Shown in pieces: positions 22,011 to 33,600 of a stretch of DNA of 64,000 nucleotides. The translations under genes were made by a program, and so were the position numbers. The DNA is from Actinernus sp. WN-2022. Lineage: Eukaryota; Cnidaria; Anthozoa; Actiniaria; Actinernidae. The first letter of the stretch is position 1. Each line of letters begins with the position of its first letter. The notes beneath the pieces were generated by a model that saw nothing but the letters and a program-made list of their open reading frames with translations, had not been told where the DNA came from and made no database searches. The stretch covers positions 110,116,047 through 110,180,046 of the forward strand of contig JAOWCC010000019.1 in assembly GCA_030867875.1 (NCBI GenBank), given 5' to 3'.

Positions 22011-22850
22011 CGAAAAAAGGATAACCGGTACCGGTTTCTGGTAATAAGAACGGTCGACGAAGTACTCGGAATTAAGAACTCGGGATTACTGAGGAACTCG
22101 GGATTAATAAAAGAAATATTAATTCTCAAAAAAATCAAATTGTTTTTTCTTATTTTTCAAAGCAAATAATTTTCTTTTTTCCCAAAACAAATTGTTTTGT
22201 GTTTGAAAAAATGACTTAGGTTTATTTTTGAATGGGCCAAACAAGCCACCATTAAGAAAAACTATAAAAACTCGGGATTAATAACAAAAAAACATTCAAA
22301 AATTTATGAATTAACACAGGATTTGAAAAATAAAAGAAATTGGTCCTTACGAGCCACCGTAACTTTATGCGAATATTTTGATTTCTAAAACATTGAATCC
22401 AACGACCAGATTAATTCCATGCCATTCCACATTTTTTCGCGGTATGATGTGTGGGGACTAAAAATGCGAAACGTATGACCCTATTTCAGACTAAAACAGC
22501 TCACCGGGGCGTCATGATTGCGAAAAAAAAATTTGTCCTGAAGATCTGACATTGTTTTTCTCGTTTTTGCATTTTTTATCAAACCAGTCTGCGTTTTGTT
22601 GTTTTCCTTCGGTTGCAGGTTTTCTGTATTTCAAACCGGCATCAAGACCTAATCGAAGAAGAAATTCCGTAGTTTCATTTATTGTACTCGTAATATTGTT
22701 TGCTTAGCATTTTTGGGTAAGAGCACTTATTCTTGTTTTGTATTCTGGTGTGTTGGGCAAGGTGCCAATTTTCTCTTTTGCATTATCATTCCATACTAGT
22801 TATTTATGTTTATATATAAATTTAGAACATGAGCCTATAAATATATTATT
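22011..22850. other. AT-rich region with ACTCGGGATTA repeats
   Basis: ACTCGGGATTA recurs near 22075, 22096 and 22265 among A/T-rich runs. No gene is visible. Confidence 0.4.
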
Positions 22851-22852
22851 CT

Positions 22853-22885
22853 CTGACGAAGGGCTAGTGCTAGAAACGTCAGCTG
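22853..22885 (+). other. hammerhead-like motif, copy 3
   Basis: CUGACGA (22853-22859), one A, a short GGGCU..hairpin, GAAA (22873-22876), then CGUC. The ACGU after GAA is a short palindrome, as would suit a minimal stem III acting as a dimer. The neighbouring frame reads SDEGLVLETSA, a string I associate with repeat tails in invertebrate DNA. Confidence 0.45.
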
Positions 22886-23152
22886 CTACTCGCTTTCTAC
22901 GGCGGTTAGCATACCTCAGTCGACTTTAGTTGCGCAGTTCGAGAACTTCGTTAAAATAATCCTGCTAGAACGTTGGCAGTTGGAGCAAAAGTACCATAAA
23001 CACGACTATTATAGTTCTCGCATGAACTACTTCATGTAAAAGAAATCCCATCCCTCACAGAGAACGCGGTAAAAGCCCTTCAGCCTGACATGTGTAATGC
23101 AACGTCATCGGAGCAGCGATCGCAAATAACGGATCATCTGCATGCATGGGTG

Positions 23153-23445
23153 TAGCCTGCGAATACAGGCGTCTCGCATCGGGAACAACGTAGCCCCCGA
23201 GAGAGACGTCTGCGTCTTGAGACGGAAAATTCCGTACTGATGACGTTATGCGGCCAGGATCTGGTCGCGTTATTTGATTGGATAGTATGCCTAATTATCA
23301 TATACGAGCCAATCAAATAGCACGACCAGATCCTGGCCGCAAACGTCATCAGTATGGAATTTTCCGTCTCAAGACGCAGACGTCTCTCTCGGGGGCCACG
23401 TTTTGATTGTGGTTCCCGATGCGAGACGGCTGTATTCGCAGGCTC
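23153..23445. mobile_element. hAT-like foldback MITE with 8-bp TSD
   Basis: Perfect 8-bp duplication CATGGGTG at 23145-23152 and 23446-23453. The arms AGCCTGCGAATACAGGCGTC and its inverse enclose an inner inverted pair around AGACGTCTGCGTCTTGAGAC, then GCGACCAGATCCTGGCCGC-type segments. No coding sequence. Confidence 0.92.
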
Positions 23446-23453
23446 CATGGGTG

Positions 23454-24240
23454 CGGAATTGAAAGTCCTTCAAATAACTTTCTCTGCATGACTGGCATTG
23501 GCACAACTACAATCGCAATACGACACGTGAGGAGCACGTTACGCAGATCAATATGGTATAGATCCAGGGGGTAAAAGAGGTGTTCGACCGTACCCCCTTT
23601 TTCTTAATCGAACCCCCTTTTCTCTGTCGACCCCCCTAGCGTTCTCTCCTTCCCCTTTATAAAGTGAAGAGTTGAGTATCAATATAGGGGAGAGGTCTCC
23701 ATCACAAGAACAGCAGCCAACACGAAAGCTTTTGCCGCTCCTTTGGCTGTTGCACACATACATCCACCTTATTAGCTCCTGATTATATTTTTTTCTGTTT
23801 ACTTTACTCGTTTTCTAGTCTCTATTGTATTATCTGTAAACTGAGTGTGAATAAATAATGGTTAGCATCCCACCAGCCTGCATCACGGAAATGTATTCGG
23901 AAATTGAGAAGCTGTGGAAAGCAATAAACTGCATTAAACCTCCACCTAATTAAATCAGAAGTCTTCTCGCCTTGAACGCGAAGTAAAAAAGTTAAAGACC
24001 ATCATACTTTCCCAACAGGAAAAGATCAAAAGAGAACAAGAACAAGAGAGAGCTTTATATGAAATCAGTCAGCCATGTTCCTAAGTACCAACCTCTCTTT
24101 TGTGTTTCTCCTGATGTTTATAATGCTATAGTAACTTCAGAGCAATCATGGTTCGTGCTAAAATTATGAAATTGCAGATTGTGCTCATCTGAAAGAGCAA
24201 TGTTAAAATTAGGTCCACATTTGCATAGGGTACCAGCTTG
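23454..24240. other. no recognised gene
   Basis: Contains C-rich AACCCCCTTTT repeats near 23590-23640. Some A/G-rich sequence near 23960-24060 hints at charged codons, but no frame is long enough to call. Confidence 0.4.
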
Positions 24241-24249
24241 GTAGAGACT

Positions 24250-24640
24250 TGTTTACATACCTCAAACCGCCCTTGATCTGAAAACTAACACAACCCCTAA
24301 CTCGACCATACCAAATACCCTAACCGGTCTGTAAACATAAGTTCCCAGGTAAACGACAAGGTTTTAGGGCTAATTTGTGACTACAATCCCTGCCATTTAA
24401 GTGGGACCTCTTTAGCAATTTCCAGCTATTTTAACACCCCTCACCTCCCACAATATCCCAACATTGTGAAGGGGGAGGGGGGACAGGCGAAGTCATAAAG
24501 ATACCGCGATGTGTCAGACTAGATCCGGTTCAGTGTTCTAAATAGCCTTATTTTCTCGGACGGTTCGTACTTAATTGGCGAAGGTTGTAGGATTCACAGG
24601 TAAACAATTAAGAAGAGAAGATCAACGAGAGAAAAAGAAA
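24250..24640 (-). mobile_element. SINE-2 body fragments
   Basis: Segments at about 24260-24380 (CCTAACCGGTCTGTAAACAT, CCCAGGTAAACGACAAGG) and 24570-24640 (GATTCACAGGTAAACAATTA) match parts of the SINE-2 body seen at 15.7 and 51.9 kb. Confidence 0.55.
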
Positions 24641-24689
24641 GTAACGCACACGACTACGCCGAATAGACTTTTCCCGTATTCCGCTCCAA

Positions 24690-24870
24690 TGCCCACAAAC
24701 AAATGGCACCAAGTAGACATTTTCATACATTTACTGTATATTTGTCTACCCCAATCTCGATTTGGTGCCATTGTTCGAAGGTCTATTGTGACAAATTTCC
24801 ATTTTTATCTTCCTCAGACCCCGCTCGGCCGCTGAGGAAAGTGCAACGGCCGAGCGGGGTCTGTGGAAGA
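24690..24870. repeat. two adjacent imperfect hairpins
   Basis: AATGGCACCAAGTAGAC faces GTCTACC..TTGGTGCCATT (about 24698-24772), and CCCCGCTCGGCCG faces CGGCCGAGCGGGG (about 24819-24862). The frames across them are not believable genes. Confidence 0.65.
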
Positions 24871-25430
24871 GTTTCATTTCCAAATACTTGATGTAAATTA
24901 GTACCCAGTCATCTAGCGGCCAAGGGTAGAAGACCCCTGGGAACGAGGTTAAAATTCAAGGTCAGCCAAAAAAAAACGTGCTTGACACTTTTAATACTCT
25001 GGAAGTGGAACTTGGGTGAAACAACAAACTTGAAAGGTAGGCCTCACAGTTTACTAGTAATTTTAAAAGTCCAAGATGTCGAGATCACTAACAAAAAGAA
25101 TGAGAAAATGTCTCACTCAAACTCAAAGTAACCATAAAATGTAATAAGCCCCCAAAAAATATAACACTACTGAATGACCTGTACGTACAAAGTTTATTCT
25201 TAGACTTTAATAGTTCAAGCAAATTTCTCCCATTCAAGCTATCTGACAGTGGCTTGCAACAGTGAATTGTCATGTAACTTATTCTTGTTTTATATGATTA
25301 AGTTAATATATCGGGTTGTTTATGTACAATGTTATTTCGAATTTAATAAATATTACAAAGCATTGTGGTTTACTCTGAATACACCAGGATATCAAGTGAC
25401 CTGTATGATTATTCATAAAAGCTGTATCAG
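24871..25430. other. no recognised feature
   Basis: AT-rich unique-looking sequence without a supported gene. Confidence 0.4.
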
Positions 25431-25528
25431 TAGTACAATACATGTACAATATGGCACAGTAGTACAATACATACATGTACAATATAGCTCAGTAGTACAA
25501 TACATACATGTACACATTATATGGCACA
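25431..25528 (+). repeat. three-copy AGTAGTACAATACAT repeat
   Basis: Three units of about 30-35 bp, each AGTAGTACAATACAT..GTAC followed by an AT-rich spacer ending in GGCAC or GCTC. Confidence 0.8.
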
Positions 25529-26289
25529 GGGCTCAAAATAGCAGCCTGACAATTAGCTATTATCGCAGTTTGGCCATGTTGGATAAAACTGGTTTTGGCC
25601 TGACACTGGTGGGTTCCAGAATGAGTTTACCAGACGAAAACAAATGTTTTCATTATCCTGGGATTCAACACGGCTGTAGCGTGATAAAAGCCCATGGCCT
25701 AAAGAAGGCCAATTTTTTGGAATGACTTGAAAATAATGGATAATAACTGCCATAGCAAAACATAAAATGGCAACTGATATTGTACAAGGTTGTTTTATTT
25801 GCTCATCTACTGCAGGTCCTCTCCTTAAAATTATCAAACTCATTAATAATTCCTGAAGGAAAAACAAAGGAAATCAATGTGCGATAAGTGATCTGTAAAT
25901 CTGACACAGGTTTGTCCTGATTGGCTTAAACTTTTGCTTTGATTTTCTTGGCCGAAATAGGTTGTATCGCCAAAATAACTGAAAAATGACTATACATCTA
26001 GACGTTTGCTAAGGCATACAAATTTTTGTCCATGATTAATTATTGAATTTACAAACTCTCACTTCCTACTTGAGTTTGTAAATACAATGCATGGCTACCC
26101 ATTCTGTATCTATATAGATTACTACAGTAGTAAGTAAAGAAAACCTCTCTTTTATAGTGATGGCAGTTCAAAGATACAAGTTGCAGGTCACGATATATTT
26201 GGCCTCCCAACAAAATAATAAAATGCCAGGTCATATCTTTTTTCTATTTCAATGTCAGTAATACTAAAGCACTAAAGTACCAACATAAA
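25529..26289. other. no recognised feature
   Basis: Frames on both strands near 25550-25870 overlap each other and show no known motif. Confidence 0.4.
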
Positions 26290-26560
26290 AGTGATATATT
26301 TCAATGTGAAATATCAACAAAATTATTGCGTGATATCATAATTATTACATGTGATATCATAATTATTACGTATGATATCATAATTTTATGTCACATGTGA
26401 TACACAGTATTTTATAGCTTGGTGAAAATAAACAGAATCTGATGTGGCAGCTTGGAGATACGGTTTAATCTTCTAATGGTCAATTTGTCACAATACACTC
26501 GCTGATGTATTATGACATGCAACACTCAAAGATAAAAGAATCTCCACATGCAGGCCATGT
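26290..26560. mobile_element. composite foldback MITE, copy 2
   Basis: Repeated GTGATATCATAATTATTACA units (26325-26400) are followed by an inverted pair, CTTGGAGATACGGTTTAATC and AAAGATAAAAGAATCTCCACATG. The layout resembles 5068-5400. Confidence 0.6.
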
Positions 26561-29140
26561 AGCATCCAATATGCATCTACACAACAACTTAATATATACA
26601 CTATTCTTCTCAGGCTCACCTAACAAATATGATGAAACAATTGTTGGAATGCGTATTGCTCTGCTTCTGGTAATTTTGAATTGACTGATTTGCGTTCTTC
26701 CTGTGATCACAAGTACCAAAGTCATTCACAGAGAGAGCACTGTTTAGGTCTTCCTTCAAGTTTCGTACAAAACAAATCATAATTCATCTGACTTCAAATT
26801 CAGTAATCATAATGCCATTATATAACAATAAAGAGATGTTAGACTAATCTTACTGTACATTTATATTCATAATTCATGACAACCCTTGGATCATCTTGAC
26901 TTGGCATAAATTTAAGTTATATTTTGTCAGATCAGTTAGGAATTGCAGTGTTAATACATAAAATGTTTGTTTGTAATATTAAGTGTAAATGAAATAATCC
27001 CATACATTGTCTTTGAAACTATGAAGGCACAATATGATTAGGTTATAACTGTTACAGTGAAAAATAATTTGCCAAAGTACTCAGGCCAAAGAGAGATTAA
27101 AATGCAGTAGTTATTAAAAAAGTGTACAATTAAAATTCATTTTTTTTAATTAAGCATGGTTTCTGCTAGTAAGTGGTACTCACAAGACCTAAACTGTTTT
27201 AATTTATAAAAGAAAATGTTTAGCCCAATTGCAATGTGGTTACGAAGCTTCATGTATGCCCATTATAAAATATATTTCAAAGAAAACAATTTAGATGTTA
27301 AGAGTAAACTCAGTGTTATAATAAAAAAAACACCATATTTTTATTTCTGAAAATCACGATGAGGTCAAACATTAACCAATGAATTCGAAATTGAAATAGT
27401 TATAGTCTGAGTAACCAACATATGGGTCAAAACAGAGCTTTACTCTGGGATCAATAACCCTTTTTCAACAATTATGGTAATGTATACATGTATAAGTACA
27501 CTAGACATGCAAATAAAGCTACAATAGTGTTTGGAGAGCCACTGCAATGTAAATGTATGCATGGCAGGCACATGCATGTACAAATAACCATACTGGAACA
27601 CTAGTTTTATTTCACAATCTAACTAACAATTAGACCCACTTCTACCCCATGAGGGCGAGAGGTCTAATTGTTTTAGTATAAACTAACTAGTTGGACAGTA
27701 GAATTAAATAATAGAAAGAAACAAATTGAAGTTGAAAAAATGTTATTATTTCTTGAAAATGCATGCAGTTTTTCTCTACCATGGCTATCACAAATAGACC
27801 TATAGTAGATCAGAATGCAGGATTTGTACTAGATCACTTGTTGGTTTACACTAATAGTTAACATAAATGAGGCTATAATGCAGCACTTTAAAATAATAGA
27901 GCTGATGTACAAAAGTATGTATTGAGGTTTTATCACCTATATGTGTTGCAAGCATTTGTTTCTGTACTCAAACCACAAATATATTTACCTGTCATTTATT
28001 AATATTATTATTGTTCACTTTGAGAAAAGCCAAAGTAAAAAGTTAAAGACGACAGCTGACCAAACAAAGCCATTTTATGTGTCAGTCCGATCTTCTGCTG
28101 GTGGTGTACATTCAGTTACCTTCCATCATATTTAATAATCCATTAACTGACTTACATGTTAATTCTCCTTAATTGATCATTCTAGAATGTTCAAACATAT
28201 TAGGGCAATATCTTTGACGTAAACTTCTTTTATTGCCAAATCTGCTAGTGTTGTTTCAATGTGACATGCAAAGCTTTTAGCCTTGTTTGCATTTCATTTT
28301 CGATGAGTATGCATGATATTCAAAAGGTTTTTTTAAAGTGTCGTGTATCTATATGATAATAATATTGTAGAAATGTAATAACTCATGCCTTGGTGGTAAA
28401 TATATTTACAGCTACCAAAAATGTTATATTCAAAGATTCTGCAGTTATACATGACTAATCATCAAGACCATGATTAACACTATCCTACAGTTAAGTTTAC
28501 TACTTTATATAAATGTAAGCTACAGTCAGAAAAATATTAAGTTAGGGGTGTGGCTCATAGCAGAGTACTTTCTAGAAAATGAAGATGACAAGCAAATGGA
28601 TAACCAAGTTTCATCATCAAAAGAACTGACATTTCCCTTGTTTGTAGTGAGAAATGGTTAAATTCTTGGTGTACTTTATAAGGGAAATAAGTCTCTGGCT
28701 TCGGCCATGTAAAAAAACACTAATGTAAATTAAACTGAGGGATATCATTAAATATATTTCAATTACCTTCCAAGGAAGAGTTTCCAAAATCATTTTGGAC
28801 TTCAAAATTATAGTCAGCAAAGATATAAAATATTAGGGGTGTGGCTTATAAGTGGTAAACTATGGTAGGATTAAACATGCTTAATTAATCCAGGGTTAAA
28901 TTGTAATTGACAATTAGGTTCTGTTGCTCAAAACACGATTATAGCATAAGCCCATGATTAAACTGTGGGTTAATTTTAACCCACAAAGCTCACCTATTAA
29001 CTAATCCATGGTTAATTTAATCTAGGATTAACTAGGCCTAATTAATCCTAGGTTATTTTAGAGCAATTTTCAACTGAAAGTTGAAAAGTAATCAGGTAAT
29101 TGCTTTCGCATTTGATTGGTTAGTTATCCATGATTGTGTT
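26561..29140. other. AT-rich intergenic region
   Basis: No supported gene. Around 28870-29050 lie many short palindromes built on GGTTAA/TTAACC and CCTAGG, including GTGGGTTAATTTTAACCCAC, probably an old foldback. Confidence 0.5.
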
Positions 29141-29395
29141 TAGAGCGGTTTTCAGTTGAGTGTAGTAAAACCAAACGCAAATTACCCACAGCCAGCATGT
29201 CATAGGAGTGAGTAATCACAAGTAACTCATAAATGGCTTCCCTGTGAGCCAATGACAAACCAAAGCAAAACCAAAACCAATTTGCGTTTGGTTTTACTTT
29301 GGATTCTGATTGATTGGTTTACTTTCTCAGCCAATAGGAGAGCTTAGTAAACGCAAAACCAAAACACTTCCGACACTCAATTGAAATCCGCTCTA
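29141..29395. mobile_element. foldback MITE, TAGAGCGGTTTTCA ends
   Basis: TAGAGCGGTTTTCAGTTGAG is matched by the inverse CTCAATTGAAATCCGCTCTA. A second end of the same type (CTCAATTGAAAACCGCTCTA) lies at 29643-29662, and a diverged one at about 29053. It lies in the 3' flank or 3' UTR of NKD. Confidence 0.82.
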
Positions 29396-29429
29396 CTTTG
29401 CCTTGTGATTGGTTCAAGTAAAACCAGTC

Positions 29430-29662
29430 ATGAATTACTTCAGTTCATGATTGGTTCATTGTGTTTTTACTTGCTTGTGATTGGTTCATTGTGTTTTTAC
29501 TTGCTCGTGATTTGTTCATTGTGTTTTTACTTGCTCATGATTGGTTCAAGTTCAAGTTCATTGTGTTTTTACTTGCTCGTGATTCAATGGTTCATTGTGT
29601 TTTTACTTGCTCGTGATTGGCTCAGATTTTGGTTTTACGATACTCAATTGAAAACCGCTCTA
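29430..29662 (+). repeat. 30-bp minisatellite GATTGGTTCATTGTGTTTTTACTTGCTC
   Basis: About six imperfect copies, bounded on the right by a MITE end at 29643-29662. The unit resembles the MITE interior, so the array probably grew inside a MITE copy. Confidence 0.8.
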
Positions 29663-29773
29663 ATCAGGGTTTTGAACAACAGGACCCTGGAGATAATAAT
29701 CGTGAAATGACCCCAAAGGGTACTAAAGGAAATCTTTGTCTCTTGCCATTTAAGGTGCTCTGTATATTTTCTT

Positions 29774-30670
29774 CTAGTCAATGTAATGATGATAGTGGTG
29801 ATGACTGTGTTGATGATGGTGTTCATGCCGATGCACAACAGTTCTAGTATTGTGACAAGTTGTCTCTTCCCTGTACTTGCACGAGTGGTGATGACCCCTG
29901 TTGTGTTTCTGTCTGTGCTGAGGTCTTGGTGATGGGGCTGCATACAAACAACCCTGGCTTTGAACATGGTATGGATATGTTATGTGATCAGTAGCAAGAT
30001 CCAAATATTGGGGGCATCTGTGCAAGTCATGACTAGGCTCACAGTGATGCCGATGAGACTTCCTATGCTGGTGATGGCTTTCAGTTCTTTCTAACTCATG
30101 GCCCTCATGTGGTCCATACAACTGATTAACCCACTCCGTTACTCGGCTAAAATCACTTTGTTTGGGGCTCGGAGGATTGCATTCCCCTGGTCCAGTCTGC
30201 ATACGTTTAGGACAGTGGTAAGCTCCTTGTTCATCAACAAGGGTGCCAGTTCTTGGACCATCACAACGAGAGGATGCTAGCTTGCTTGCTCGACTTTGAT
30301 CACACTTCTTACAGGTAGTTTTGTGGCTATGGGATTGGCAGTTTTCTAACCCATCCATTGGAATAACCATGTAATGCATCTTGCCAATGTCCAAGATGTT
30401 CTCAAGGGATGGAGGATTCACAGTCATTGAGCCACGCCTTTCAACTGGGAAAGGTTTTGTCCTGGTTTTCCGCGAACGTTCCCGAGTTGTACTTGCAGAT
30501 ATCATGTACTCGTGTCGTGAGGATATGTCACATTTAGCATCTCTTCCTCTTTCTTTTGACACAGAAAGCCGAACTCTCAGTTTCTTGAGAGGATCTCTAG
30601 GCTGGTTTCTTGACTGAGTAACACTTTTCCCAAGCACCTCGTAAATGGATTTGACCAAATTCTTCAGGTC
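29774..30670 (-). CDS. NKD: NKD exon 7 (C-terminal)
   Basis: 298 codons plus stop. The exon begins after TTTGCAG at residue Asp161, the last position of the EF loop. It carries the LRVRLSVS segment, Cys/His-containing stretches, YLDLA and the His-rich tail. The open frame continues upstream to 30922 only by reading through the intron. Confidence 0.92.
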   Translation of the reverse strand, partial: DLKNLVKSIYEVLGKSVTQSRNQPRDPLKKLRVRLSVSKERGRDAKCDISSRHEYMISASTTRERSRKTRTKPFPVERRGSMTVNPPSLENILDIGKMHYMVIPMDGLENCQSHSHKTTCKKCDQSRASKLASSRCDGPRTGTLVDEQGAYHCPKRMQTGPGECNPPSPKQSDFSRVTEWVNQLYGPHEGHELERTESHHQHRKSHRHHCEPSHDLHRCPQYLDLATDHITYPYHVQSQGCLYAAPSPRPQHRQKHNRGHHHSCKYREETTCHNTRTVVHRHEHHHQHSHHHYHHYID

Positions 30671-33600
30671 CTGCAAAGCATTCAGATAAACTGATAAGCT
30701 AAATCTATCATTACTGTCATAATTAGACTTTTGGCTTCCAACTTTTTCTCTCAAGAAATGTCTTAATTTTTCTTTCAAAAGCTGTACAAAATCTGCTCTG
30801 TCCAGAGAACAGTTTGTTGTTCCTACTGACCTCTCTTGTAACTTGCCCTTGTTCTTCAAAGTCATATAAAGTGTATAACCACTCCTGATGATCCGACTCT
30901 GTTGACTTGACTGACATCCCACCTTCGTTTATTTCCTACAATACAATTAAGTAACAAATACACTGTCAATTCATCTAGTGTCTACACAAAAAAACATACA
31001 ATATATTTCCATGCACTGTTCCTGGCCTCTTGTATATGTTGTGGATCAAAAATGTTTTGGGTAAATAAAAAAAAAAACAGTTCAATTTTTTTAACCAGTT
31101 CAACATTTTTTTAAACCAGTTCATTTTTGTAAAAGTTTTTTTTTTTTTAGATTCTAAAAGGGAAGTTATGTTAACTGATGTTAGGGTTATTTTGGATGTT
31201 GGGTTAGGGTTTAGAATAGTTCATACATGGTTATTGAAGGACGATTATAGTCTGGTAGTGACTTAGCCCTGAACACCCTAAATTAGTGACTACATTTGTA
31301 GCTCTAAACACCAGCTAAATTAGTGACTACGTTATTACACTTTATTTTCGCAACACTTTAATTTCGCGATTTTCACGATTTTATAAAAGTTGCAAAAATT
31401 TCGCAAAAAAACATTTCGCTAAAAATAAGTGTCGTGAAAATCTGCATGCACGAAAATTAAGTGACCATACATATAAGCTTTAAGTGAAATATTAGTCCTT
31501 TAATAATCATTCTGAGTCCACTTATTCAATATTTTCATCGTCCCCATCTTCAATCTCCTCTGCACCAAGTTCTTTGAGTATTTCGCTCGTACAGTCGTTG
31601 AAATTTCCATTTACGGGCTCTTTATAACTGCATGAGTTCAACCAAAGACTTCAACCTTTCAATGGCTTGAATGTTCTTCTCTACCACCAATCGACCCATA
31701 CCAATGCATTTCTTCATGAATCATTTAGTTCCTAGGTGCCTTTGCAAACCTTGTGGGGCCTACATGACTGTAAATAGCCATTGAAGTTTCTTGTGGTAAG
31801 ACAGACTGTTTATTACCATTCAACGTTTCACTCATTGGCCTACCGGGAAAGTTATACCTCCTTTACCTTGCCCAAGTTACAGTTTCATTGCAGTTGTTGG
31901 TAATTGCTACTTTTTAACACTGGACATTGTACCTTGCAGGTTTTTACCAACCGGTGTCCCATGATTACGAACATAAGAGAAATACATTAAATCAAAAACA
32001 AAAATAGTATACAGTAGTCTGGTTTATTTTCGTTTTTAATTCAAATAGCGAAGGTATTTAATGACTGAGTTATTGATGCAATCACGAAAATAAAATGACT
32101 CAATTTCTACTAATTTAACAAAATCGCGAAAATAAAGTATCGCAAAATATGACCATCCCCAAATCGCGAAATTAAAGTGTTGCGAAAATACATGTAACGT
32201 GTAATAAGGTAGGTAGCTCTAAACACCCTACAGTAAGTTAGATTAGCTCTAAACACCCTAAATTAGTGTTTTTAAATGTAGGGGCTGGGTACCGTAGAGA
32301 GAGAGAGAGAGGGGAGGGGGCGAGGCGAGAGTGGTCAAATTAGGGGAGGGGTGATTACATATTTGTTTCTACTGTTTATTTGCTATATGCAGTACTCCCC
32401 AAATATATAGCCCATGGCACATCCAAACTGAACCCGGTTAAGTCTGTCTGTGTAACAGTGACCAAAAGCTTGTTCTGACCCCCAGCCCAGTTGTAGGTTT
32501 ATTTATAATTAATTCTGATCGGCTTTTAAAATGCTCATTCTTACATGTTTTCTGACTGGCCATTCAACTCTCACCAGTCTGTCACGAGTGCAACTTGCAG
32601 CTAATTGAAGGACTGTGTGCAAAAAGGGCATCAGTGGCTCTTGATATGTCCTAAATTCTCCCTTAGAAAACAAAGAAATCGAAGGAGAATTTAAAATATG
32701 TGATCAGGAGACACTTACACCGTTTTTGCATACACCCCCCAATTTACATTTCAAAATATGGCAGCGTTGAGAACAGCAATGATATCTGTACAATATCAGT
32801 TTGACATCGAGATTCGTTTGCTAGAACAAGAGCAGTTTGACCGGAGTTCAATTCGGATGTGGCACATATTACTAGATCTTACCAAGCTGCATGGGATATT
32901 TGTTTGTGTGTACCTCGAACAAGCGTTTTGTCATGATGGATTCTTCGGCAAGTTTCTTTTCATGTGGCACTAAACCACGGGCAGCCTATTATGTTACATT
33001 ACCTGACCCAAACTGAAATAAACCTAACCTTCTCTGATAGTAAAACACAGGGAAACGACAAGAGCTCGTCTAGGGTGAGAATTCCCAAGTAAACAAGTGA
33101 CTCACAATGATGCAAACGGACAGTTTCAACCAAGTGGCATCTGACATTAACTGCCCCATCATAACAATCTCCAAGGCTAGAGACAGTTGAATGGCCAGTC
33201 AGAAGACATGTAAGAATGAGCATTATAGTACAAGCCAATCAGAATCGATTATAAATAATCCTGTAACTACGCAGGGGGTCGGAACAAGCTTTTGGTCACT
33301 GTTACGCAGATGGAGTTAACCGGGTTTCAGTTAGGAGGCAACACAGGCTACAGACGGACATAACCGGGATTCAGTTAGGATGCGATGCAGGCTACTAATA
33401 TAGAACATTGCCTAAAATATTCAAGATTGTTGCAATAAGACATTCCATAGAAAGTTACATACTCTTAGTGGCTTTGTTTGTGTTGCAACCTCCACCAAAC
33501 CTTCTCTTTCAAATGTCAGCTCAATGTTCTTCCCATCAGGCAAGTCTGGTAGCTCCACAACTTAATGAACAAATAAATGCATTTAGATTAGAATTATTTT

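Noticed and set aside
30671..30922. N-terminal 84 codons of the long frame (MGCQSSQQSR...) as the NKD start
   Set aside because: They come from reading the EF exon out of frame and then the intron. Splicing at GAG|GTCAGT and TTTGCAG|GAC restores the conserved EF-hand, so this Met is spurious.
32758..32973. 71-codon plus frame starting MAALRTAM
   Set aside because: It lies within the centre of a foldback element in an NKD intron, with no similarity recognised.
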